A stretch of DNA of 6,502 bases from CAYNFT01 sp964396535 (GCA_964396535.1 CAYNFT010000104.1:1-6502); one strand, 5' to 3'. Positions 1 to 4,777 are shown, counted from the first letter of the stretch. Translations and numbers: made by a program. Notes: a model not told the origin generated them from the sequence alone.

Positions 1-221
1 ATTGAAAAAGGGGATAAACCTTCATTCTGGCTGGGCATGTATGGATGGTCTTGGTATTTTCGATGGTCATCCTCGAGATAAAGGATATACCTTTTGGCTG
101 TTGTTAGAGTGATGTCTTCAAGAATGCCNNNNNNNNNNTCGGCATAATCTTCGATTACTTGTGATAGGGGCATCTCAAACTTATTCATTGTCTCCCATCT
201 CTTCTCGTTAAGCTTTGACAT
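1..221 (-). CDS. Tyrosine recombinase (integrase), N-terminal part, runs off left edge
   Basis: Site-specific DNA recombinase of the phage-integrase/XerCD type, of which only the N-terminal DNA-binding (core-binding, SAM-like) region lies in the window. From the ATG at 219-221 the frame reads MSKLNEKRW..., then FEMPLSQVIEDYA, the N run, then GILEDITLTTAKRYILYLED and HPYMPSQNEGLSPFS, still open at base 1. The segments MPLSQVIE, the YILYL helix and the GLSP element before the next helix match my memory of integrases common in Dehalococcoidia; this is recall, not a search. The catalytic domain with R-H-R-Y lies outside the window. GGAGGTGGG about 9-12 bases upstream supports the start. The frame holds across the gap only if it is exactly 10 bases, and about 40 residues of a normal core-binding domain seem missing there. 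The gene starts about 160 bp from a tRNA-Lys 3' fragment, as expected for an integrase beside its att site. Confidence 0.7.
   Translation of the reverse strand, partial: MSKLNEKRWETMNKFEMPLSQVIEDYAXXXXGILEDITLTTAKRYILYLEDDHRKYQDHPYMPSQNEGLSPFS
129..138. other. Assembly gap (10 Ns)
   Basis: Ten consecutive Ns fall inside the left-hand integrase gene. Ten is a usual placeholder length, so the true gap size is unknown. The flanking integrase sequence suggests that more than 10 bases are missing. Confidence 0.97.
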
Positions 222-246
222 TATTAAAACCCACCTCCAATGGCCT

Positions 247-263
247 GTCCAAATTTGTTGGAC
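247..263. repeat. Short inverted repeat upstream of the integrase
   Basis: GTCCAA (247-252) and TTGGAC (258-263) form a perfect 6-bp inverted repeat around a 5-base centre, just upstream of the integrase ribosome binding site. It could be an operator or a recombinase arm site. Nothing else in 222-383 is recognisable. A repeat this short can occur by chance. Confidence 0.3.
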
Positions 264-383
264 TAAGCGTGATGGAAACGTGAGCTTTAAGTGATGTATT
301 AACGAGTAAAGATGTCGGTTTTAAATCAGCGTGTCGGAAGAGACTTTAAGAGCGTCGTTCAGGCTCAAATTGTGCTGGCAGAT

Positions 384-426
384 ACTCTTAATCAGCCGGT
401 TGGAGGTTCGAGTCCTCCGTGGCTCA
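384..426 (+). other. tRNA-Lys(CTT) 3' fragment, putative att site
   Basis: The 3' part of a tRNA from the anticodon loop onward. C385-T386 precede the anticodon CTT (387-389) and A390-A391, which together make a 7-base loop. TCAGC (392-396) is the 3' strand of the anticodon stem. The T-stem GGAGG (402-406) pairs with CCTCC (414-418) around TTCGAGT. The acceptor 3' strand is GTGGCTC (419-425) with discriminator A426; CCA is not encoded. The 5' half is absent: bases before 384 do not pair with the anticodon stem beyond one A-T, there is no D-arm, and no GAGCCAC acceptor strand occurs upstream. Integrases of the tyrosine family often target exactly this part of tRNA genes and leave such a 3' duplicate at the far end of the element. 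A complete tRNA-Lys is predicted beyond the left edge. Confidence 0.75.
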
Positions 427-437
427 CTTCTTTTCGA

Positions 438-491
438 AGCTAAAATGCCCCCCTTGGATGGTCTAACAACAGGGGCATTTTCATTTTAGCT
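438..491. terminator. Bidirectional hairpin terminator beside the tRNA fragment
   Basis: AAAATGCCCC (442-451) pairs with GGGGCATTTT (472-481), a 10-bp stem with a 20-base loop, followed on the plus strand by a T-rich tail (478-487). An outer pair AGCTAAAATG (438-447) and CATTTTAGCT (482-491) is a second perfect 10-bp inverted repeat sharing AAAATG with the first, so two pairings compete. It can end transcription of the tRNA from the left and of the minus-strand genes from the right, because the minus strand also reads GGGGGGCATTTTAGC. Confidence 0.65.
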
Positions 492-505
492 AACAAATAG
501 CTAAC
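487..505 (+). repeat. Direct repeat TAGCTAAC x2
   Basis: TAGCTAAC occurs at 487-494 and again at 498-505, separated by AAA. It lies at the junction between the terminator and the integrase remnant. It may be a recombinase-binding repeat or chance. Confidence 0.35.
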
Positions 506-632
506 CAAGATTTCCAACAAGGTCTTCTTTAGACGTGGGGGCAAGGACTTCATCAAAGCGAACAGCTGCGGCTTCTTGAAGTCCTAAGGCAACGTGGCTA
601 TAGGTGTCGAGAGTTATCAACTTTTTCGAGCA
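501..632 (-). pseudogene. Tyrosine recombinase C-terminal remnant
   Basis: The minus strand reads ITLDTYSHVALGLQEAAAV (from 617 downward), then RFDEVLAPTSKEDLVGNLG, and stops at TAG 501-503. TLDTYSHV is the C-terminal signature of tyrosine recombinases, and the tyrosine (600-602) is the residue that would attack DNA. The LQEAAA..RF helix after it is usual in this family. Upstream, only a few further codons (SKKL) fit before an in-frame TAA at 633-635, and the stop codon of the DUF5305-like gene is at 638-640. The catalytic domain with its R-H-R residues is missing, so this is a truncated relic and not the other half of the left-hand integrase: on the minus strand this C-terminus precedes that N-terminus. 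Its 3' end faces the tRNA fragment, the usual orientation for an integrase beside its att site. Confidence 0.72.
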
Positions 633-637
633 TTACC

Positions 638-2173
638 CTACTTACCCCTATCACCTTGCTCCGTGCTGCTGGCAGTAGGTAGATACTGGTATCGGGTTGT
701 TCCATCAAATACATAGTAACTGTGTGTCTCTTCAGATGTGCTAGGTGACTGGTGGACTATCGGCTTGCCAAGTTCACTGGCCACCTTGATTAAGTCTCCC
801 ATTGACCCTACGGATATTGTCTTCTCATCCTGTATCGTTGCCTCTGCCATCATCTCCCCATATTTTTTGCTGGTTCGCAGCACCTCTTTCTCAATCCAGG
901 GCTGTTCCACAGGCTTGAACCTAACATATAGTGCTACCGAGAACAAGAAGAAAAGGGAAAAGATGCCCGCCAGAGCGCTGGATGAAATTCTCGCCCCAGT
1001 AACCGATAGTCCCAGATACTTATTGGGATTGGGAATCATCTGGCTTGTTGTAATGGAGCCGGGCTTAGATACCACCAATTCCTCATTCCACTCCAGAGTC
1101 CCTTTCCCCAGTCTACTGCTCAAGGTCTGGCTGAAGACCTCATCTATTGGTCCAAAATCAGTCTGAGCAACAGTATGGACATCAACTTTGATGACCAGGT
1201 TATACGATTCAGCACCGACCCCTGCCTCGCTACGGATAGCCTCAAGCGTCTGGGTCAAGTAGTTTATGTCTATAGCAAAACTAGTGCTGAAACTACCGCT
1301 TTCCCTGGTGGGGGGCACAAGGACAAATGTTTTGCTCCAAACCTCAGGATTCTCAAGGGTAGCAGTTATAGTAACCTCCTCGGTCAGCCCCCTTGCTGGC
1401 TGGTCACACTTGAAATCGTAGTAAAAGGTGGTATCCATGCTATCCACAAGATTGGATAAGATTACCTCTCCTGGCCCGATTGTTTTGGATCGTGGTGATG
1501 TAAATGGCGCAACTTGAGGGGGCTTCAGGGTTGTTGCGTCAAAAAGAGGATTCTCCTTTAGATGGATTGAATAATCAAACTCTCCGGTAGAGTCTAATTG
1601 AGTCTGGATTAAATTACTGTCCACTTCAATAAGACTCTTGCCTAGCTTTATCGGCAGGCTGTAAGTTAACGCCTCGCTCCCGATACTGACATTGGCGACG
1701 ATGGTTACACTACGGGTGGAGGAGGTAATCTTTATCCCTTCGTCAATAGTATCAAACAACTCATTAATTTCATCAATATCAAGCGGAAAGTTAATAGTAA
1801 ACCCTCCCTTTTTGACGGTTGGGAAAACCAAGGTAATCTCCTTCTGCCATATACCTGGGTTTTCCAGAACTGCGCTGATGTCAACAGACCGAGATGCTTC
1901 CTCGGCTGGTTTATAGGTAAAGCTCATATCTATGCTGTCAATAATCTCAGTAGGGTATTTGGGGTTTGCCGGTAGCGGTGGTGGCTCTTGGGGCTCGGGA
2001 CCAAAGAGATAGGAAGACTTTAGATAGACAAGGTAATCAAATCTGCCCTGGTGCTCGTAATTGAGCAGCGAGGTCTCCTGTTCAACCTCGGTGGGCAGAT
2101 TATACGCCATGAACATACCGGCTAGGAACACGAGGAACAAAACCAAACTAACAATAACAAGTAGTCTTCTCAT
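638..2173 (-). CDS. DUF5305-like membrane-anchored protein with duplicated extracytoplasmic domain
   Basis: A 511-residue protein of unknown molecular function. Residues 5-25 form an uncleaved-looking N-terminal membrane segment. Residues 38-365 are a beta-rich extracytoplasmic region built from two related halves: GRFDYLVYLK (43-52) matches GEFDYSIHLK (197-206), LENPGIWQKEITLVFPT (103-119) matches LENPEVWSKTFVLVPPT (273-289), and LGKSLIEV (177-184) matches LGKGTLEW (355-362). A second membrane segment (about 397-417) leads to a cytosolic tail of about 95 residues. Its SMGDLIKVASELGKPIVH (457-474) and YYVFDGTTRYQY (486-497) resemble the C-terminal signature I associate with DUF5305 proteins. 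The ATG has a weak AAAGG at 8 bases. The gene follows the signal peptidase gene after 64 bp, with no terminator seen between them. In DUF5305-type loci a signal peptidase and SipW-type exported proteins are frequent neighbours (recall), so a role in assembling or anchoring the exported protein is inferred. Confidence 0.75.
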   Translation of the reverse strand: MRRLLVIVSLVLFLVFLAGMFMAYNLPTEVEQETSLLNYEHQGRFDYLVYLKSSYLFGPEPQEPPPLPANPKYPTEIIDSIDMSFTYKPAEEASRSVDISAVLENPGIWQKEITLVFPTVKKGGFTINFPLDIDEINELFDTIDEGIKITSSTRSVTIVANVSIGSEALTYSLPIKLGKSLIEVDSNLIQTQLDSTGEFDYSIHLKENPLFDATTLKPPQVAPFTSPRSKTIGPGEVILSNLVDSMDTTFYYDFKCDQPARGLTEEVTITATLENPEVWSKTFVLVPPTRESGSFSTSFAIDINYLTQTLEAIRSEAGVGAESYNLVIKVDVHTVAQTDFGPIDEVFSQTLSSRLGKGTLEWNEELVVSKPGSITTSQMIPNPNKYLGLSVTGARISSSALAGIFSLFFLFSVALYVRFKPVEQPWIEKEVLRTSKKYGEMMAEATIQDEKTISVGSMGDLIKVASELGKPIVHQSPSTSEETHSYYVFDGTTRYQYLPTASSTEQGDRGK

Positions 2174-2237
2174 CTTTTTGACCTTTGGGATAACTGGAAA
2201 ATAGCCTTCTCATGTTCTACATCTTACCTGCTCACGC

Positions 2238-3407
2238 CTATCCTGTAAAGAATCCTTTAATTACTAGTCCAATCCAGCCTATCTTTGGGATGGTGAAAAC
2301 AACCTTGCCCACAACCTGCTCAGGGGCTACAGGCGCTAAATCAGGCGCATTGTTGGCGTCGCCCTTGGTTGTAAAAAACTTTGCCTCTTCTGTTTCCTGA
2401 ATTTCAACCACCCGGTGCATGATGGTAACCTTTTCCCCTCGGAACTGGATAATATCGCCCTGCCTGACCACATCGGCCGACACCTTGGCAATTATTACGA
2501 CATCACCAGCATCAAAAGTTGGTGTCATGCTGCTGCTAAGTACCAGTGCCGGATGAAAGGGGAAAAGTCCCAGGGAGAACCAGATTATCACCACAGCGAC
2601 AATACTGGTAATGAGCCAACCCACCGGGAATCCCCCTTTAGACCGCTTTGCTTGGCTGCGCTGGGCCTGAGCACGGTAGAAGCTGTTTACCAGTACCATG
2701 CCTACAATGGGCACTATCGTTCCGATAAGACCCTTGAGTGCGAATGGCAGAGTAGGAAGGAAAGGACAGAACCACTGAAAGGCTTGCAGTGTCCCTCGGT
2801 AGGCTATGGCGGCTAGGGGTCCAGCTAGTAAGGCAAGGAATGAAGCCAGCAGGTTCTCTGACAGTAGAGGAAGGCATATCGAGTTCAAGTATTTTACTGA
2901 CTGAATATCTGCCCCCAGGCTCGTAATTCTGGTTAAAGAGAGTCCTAGCAGGGTATAGAGCAGGGTTACAAGAGCCAAGACTAGAAATCTATGCTGCCCG
3001 CCCAATCGGTTTATTAACCACGCCCGGCTCAGCTCCATACCAATTAGTGTTGAACCAACGAAAATAAGGTTGATAAATATGTCCAGCGGGGCAAATGAAT
3101 AGGGGCTTTTATCAAAGCCGGAAAAGAAACCAATAATGAAGAAGATGATTACCTGGCAGAAACCAATCATTAGTCCCAATTGAATAATGGGGTTCTTGAG
3201 CCTCAATTTGGCGACTGGTCTATACTTGGGTAGCACTAAGATTGCCCCGGCTAATAGCGCCCACAGAAGTGACTGAACAACATCACTGGTGATGCTTCCA
3301 CTGATAGGAGAGTGAGGCAATGCCAGGTTTATAAGCAAATATATAGCTGCAACCAGTAATACGACAGCTAGCCAATTATATCTGGGTTGTCCAAGGCTTA
3401 TGTTCAT
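2238..3407 (-). CDS. SipW/ER-type signal peptidase I with N-terminal multi-spanning membrane domain
   Basis: Membrane serine peptidase that removes signal peptides on the outer face of the membrane. The catalytic domain occupies about residues 285-389. SSSMTP (291-296) carries the nucleophile Ser293 before Met294. MHRVVE (330-335) carries His331 in place of the bacterial lysine base, and TKGDANNAPD (347-356) supplies Asp350 and Asp356. This Ser-His-Asp set marks the eukaryotic/archaeal/SipW (S26B) type. The protein is about twice the length of SipW (near 190 residues). Residues 1-285 add roughly eight hydrophobic segments (about 11-31, 41-60, 73-95, 105-126, 141-160, 178-204, 221-241, 262-284). 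I do not recognise this membrane domain. The ATG has no visible Shine-Dalgarno, but an in-frame TAA 12 bases upstream excludes an earlier ATG. Its likely substrate is the SipW-type precursor encoded upstream in the cassette. Confidence 0.85.
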   Translation of the reverse strand: MNISLGQPRYNWLAVVLLVAAIYLLINLALPHSPISGSITSDVVQSLLWALLAGAILVLPKYRPVAKLRLKNPIIQLGLMIGFCQVIIFFIIGFFSGFDKSPYSFAPLDIFINLIFVGSTLIGMELSRAWLINRLGGQHRFLVLALVTLLYTLLGLSLTRITSLGADIQSVKYLNSICLPLLSENLLASFLALLAGPLAAIAYRGTLQAFQWFCPFLPTLPFALKGLIGTIVPIVGMVLVNSFYRAQAQRSQAKRSKGGFPVGWLITSIVAVVIIWFSLGLFPFHPALVLSSSMTPTFDAGDVVIIAKVSADVVRQGDIIQFRGEKVTIMHRVVEIQETEEAKFFTTKGDANNAPDLAPVAPEQVVGKVVFTIPKIGWIGLVIKGFFTG

Positions 3408-3464
3408 GCTGAAACCAATTTAGTGGAAAAGCTAAAGACAGTCAATAGACTCGGTGGCAGTGCG

Positions 3465-3542
3465 TCAGCAGTACGTGAGAACTCCGCTCATAGCCCATAA
3501 AGCCGGAACCAGTGCCAGGCACAAAAGCCCTACCTTCTTCAT
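3465..3542 (-). pseudogene. Decayed second SipW-type signal peptide (truncated TasA-like paralogue)
   Basis: The minus strand from ATG 3540-3542 reads MKKVGLLCLALVPALW, then AMSGVLTYC, and stops at TGA 3465-3467. Aligned without gaps to the intact precursor at 3655-4353, 18 of the first 32 positions are identical (MKK, GLL, LALV, AL, M18, Y24). The match continues past the stop: TATE (codons 28-31) falls exactly where the intact protein has TATE. TAG and TAA then follow in the same frame before the signal peptidase ATG. No mature domain remains. AGAGGG about 4 bases before the ATG is a plausible ribosome binding site, so a 25-residue peptide could still be made. Remnant of a duplicated exported-protein gene is the best reading. 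Confidence 0.65.
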
Positions 3543-3578
3543 TGCGCCCTCTAACCATCTCAATAATAAATTACGAGT

Positions 3579-3608
3579 GGGGGCTGGGGCTTTCTAGCCC
3601 CAACCCCC
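3579..3608 (-). terminator. GC-rich hairpin after the TasA-like gene
   Basis: Bases 3579-3591 pair with 3596-3608: 12 base pairs with one C-A mismatch (3584/3603) around the loop TTCT. It begins 46 bases past the stop codon of the TasA-like gene. The minus-strand bases after it are A/T-rich (TAATTTATTATT) but do not begin with a clean T run, so it may be a partial terminator or an RNA-stabilising hairpin that lowers expression of the downstream peptidase relative to the exported protein. Confidence 0.6.
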
Positions 3609-3610
3609 GG

Positions 3611-3635
3611 GTCAGCAATATTTGCATAGGCTGAC
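3611..3635. repeat. Small inverted repeat
   Basis: GTCAGC (3611-3616) and GCTGAC (3630-3635) are a perfect 6-bp inverted repeat with a 13-base loop, between the TasA-like stop codon and the larger hairpin. It may form an accessory stem; support is weak. Confidence 0.3.
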
Positions 3636-3654
3636 TTGTGCTTCGGTGTAATAA

Positions 3655-4353
3655 TTACTCCATCTCTACGTAGCCGTAACTGCTGGGGCTGACTTCGCCT
3701 ACGTGATGAACATTATCGTAGCCGTCAAATAGTCTAAATGTCACGTTGATAGTAGCGGTTGTGTTCATCAACTCGTTCCCAGCGTCCTTGTTAAACTTTA
3801 ATTTGAGTTCCGTCTTCTCAATATTGACACCCCCTGATTTCAGCAGGTCCTCGCCAGTAAACTCGCCACCCTCATAGTAGTAAATAACCGGGCCATACGG
3901 GCTATCCATAAACTCGCGTAATGATACTTCCTCATCGTCGTCACTATCCCACAGGTCTATACACCACGAACCCCAGATGTCGGCTTCTACGTACCTGTTC
4001 TCCCACGTAAACACCATGCCAGTAATATAGGTGTTATCCAAAAGCGCCCAGCTTCCGGTATAATCATCGGCGTTAACCTTGTAGCCAAACACCTGACCAC
4101 CAGTTGTACCAGCATTCTTGCTATAGGTGGTACATTCCGTAATATCACCGGGGGCCCAGTCAGGTCCTATGGACCAGGCTAAAGTAGACGTATCATACCA
4201 GTCACCACCAGCATCCGGTGCGATTTGCAGGTCCATTTCCCCGGCGGAGAACGTCATGGCCTCAGTGGCCGTATCCGAGAAGTAGGCAATGCCTGCACCC
4301 ATAGTTCCCAAAGCCAGCACCAGTGCCAATGCCAAAAGTCCTATCTTTTTCAT
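3655..4353 (-). CDS. TasA/camelysin-like exported protein with SipW-type signal peptide
   Basis: A 232-residue secreted protein, a candidate surface fibre or biofilm-matrix subunit. Residues 1-32 are a typical SipW-dependent signal: MKK, a hydrophobic core (GLLALALVLALGTMGAG), then AYFSDTAT. FSAGEMDLQI (35-44) follows and matches the T.ssGtldL strand after the signal in TasA/CalY proteins. APGD (67-70) and the following NAG..GGQVFGYKV resemble the TasA PGD turn and the next strand. The C-terminal part (TATINVTFRLFDG, 198-210) looks like a closing beta strand. Residues 136-147 fit an EF-hand calcium loop: D136, D138, D140, V143, E147. Two cysteines (C74, C131) might form a disulfide. The start is fixed by the signal peptide. 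TasA relatives polymerise into fibres by donor-strand exchange; that this one does so is inference. It is the first gene of the export cassette and is followed by a hairpin. Confidence 0.8.
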   Translation of the reverse strand: MKKIGLLALALVLALGTMGAGIAYFSDTATEAMTFSAGEMDLQIAPDAGGDWYDTSTLAWSIGPDWAPGDITECTTYSKNAGTTGGQVFGYKVNADDYTGSWALLDNTYITGMVFTWENRYVEADIWGSWCIDLWDSDDDEEVSLREFMDSPYGPVIYYYEGGEFTGEDLLKSGGVNIEKTELKLKFNKDAGNELMNTTATINVTFRLFDGYDNVHHVGEVSPSSYGYVEME

Positions 4354-4372
4354 TTCTCCTTTTTACTCCTTT
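4354..4372 (-). promoter_or_regulatory. Tandem Shine-Dalgarno sequences for the TasA-like gene
   Basis: Two copies of AGGAG lie upstream of the ATG on the minus strand, at 4356-4360 (2 bases before the start) and 4366-4370 (12 bases before it). Neither has the usual spacing of 5-9 bases; together they bracket it. Such a purine-rich leader fits a highly translated product. Confidence 0.55.
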
Positions 4373-4449
4373 CTTTATTACTTACCTCATTACCCCCCTC
4401 CAGAACACAATGCCGCTGGAGAATCGACCGGGGCATGGCACATCTTCTT

Positions 4450-4474
4450 GTGTAAATTGTAGATATATTTACAC
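4450..4474. promoter_or_regulatory. 25-bp palindrome, putative operator
   Basis: GTGTAAAT (4450-4457) and ATTTACAC (4467-4474) are perfect 8-bp inverted arms around a 9-base A/T-rich centre. The site is about 100 bp upstream of the TasA-like start codon, in its probable promoter region. It looks like a binding site for a dimeric regulator; which one is unknown. An A/T-rich -10-like stretch overlaps it, but I cannot define a promoter. Confidence 0.5.
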
Positions 4475-4510
4475 TAGCAGAATCCGGGTGGTGAGTATGT
4501 CGCCAAAATA

Positions 4511-4553
4511 ACGATTTTTTGTCACGAAATCGTGTCACAGAAATGATGACAAA
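4511..4553. promoter_or_regulatory. Nested inverted repeats upstream of the TasA-like gene
   Basis: ACGATTT (4511-4517) and AAATCGT (4527-4533) are 7-bp inverted arms with a 9-base centre, the same spacing as the palindrome at 4450-4474. CACGA (4523-4527) and TCGTG (4530-4534) form a tighter hairpin. TGTCAC occurs as a direct repeat at 4520-4525 and 4533-4538. TTTGTCA (4518-4524) and TGACAAA (4547-4553) form an outer pair. This density suggests a regulator-binding region for the cassette. No clear -35/-10 pair was found. Confidence 0.4.
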
Positions 4554-4588
4554 TTGTGAAACGGGGATTTTATAAGGACGAGCCCCTC

Positions 4589-4630
4589 TGAAATAAAATA
4601 TTCCCCCTGTCCTTTTTAAGGAGAGGGGGA
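4589..4630 (-). terminator. Hairpin 1 of the spacer cluster
   Basis: Bases 4602-4614 pair with 4618-4630 (12 pairs, one G-G mismatch at 4609/4623, loop TTT). On the minus strand it is followed by AATATTTTATTTC, a T-rich tail, so it can act as a second, backup terminator for the two-component operon. The tail includes TTTATTTCA, also found after hairpin 2. Confidence 0.45.
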
Positions 4631-4640
4631 TAAAGGGTGG

Positions 4641-4676
4641 TGAAATAAACCCCGCAAAATCGAAGATTTTGCGGGG
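4641..4676 (-). terminator. Hairpin 2: probable terminator of the two-component operon
   Basis: CCCCGCAAAATC (4650-4661) and GATTTTGCGGGG (4665-4676) form a perfect 12-bp stem with a 3-base loop. Reading the minus strand, the stem is followed at once by TTTATTTCA (4649-4641). It lies 125 bases after the stop codon of the response regulator and would separate that operon from the export cassette. Confidence 0.55.
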
Positions 4677-4714
4677 GCCCCACTCCGCAGGCAGGGTATT
4701 GACCCCGCCTTTGG

Positions 4715-4777
4715 CCAAGGGGATGCTGCACCCCCTTGGAACCCCAGCGAGTGCTGCCCCGCAGCAAGCTGCGGGGC
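4715..4777. repeat. Hairpins 3 and 4 of the spacer cluster
   Basis: CCAAGGGG (4715-4722) pairs with CCCCTTGG (4732-4739). GCCCCGCAG (4756-4764) pairs with CTGCGGGGC (4769-4777) around CAAG. Hairpin 4 is followed by A/T-rich sequence on the plus strand, not on the minus strand, so it is not an obvious terminator for the regulator gene. With hairpins 1 and 2 this gives four stems in about 180 bp, suggestive of REP- or MITE-like intergenic elements. Confidence 0.5.

Noticed and set aside
350..426. A complete tRNA-Lys gene
   Set aside because: No D-arm and no acceptor 5' strand are present, and the 5' side of the anticodon stem does not pair. Only the 3' part is real.
1..632. One integrase gene split into the two fragments at 1-221 and 501-632
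   Set aside because: Both are on the minus strand, but the C-terminal piece lies upstream of the N-terminal piece, which is the wrong order for a single interrupted gene.
738..1459. Plus-strand open frames opposite the DUF5305-like gene
   Set aside because: They lie antisense to a well-supported gene with duplicated domain motifs and have no ribosome binding site or known motif.
2415..2816. Plus-strand open frame opposite the signal peptidase gene
   Set aside because: It is antisense to the catalytic domain and has no domain-like composition.
3465..3467. TGA in the short signal-peptide frame as a recoded selenocysteine codon
   Set aside because: Only about ten codons follow before TAG, no selenocysteine insertion hairpin is evident, and the aligned residue in the intact paralogue is serine. 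Decay explains it better.
4350..4718. Open frame of 122 codons on the minus strand over the spacer between the regulator and the TasA-like gene
   Set aside because: It runs through the hairpins and inverted repeats, its translation has no domain character, it overlaps the start of the TasA-like gene, and its low-complexity peptide is explained by the palindromes.
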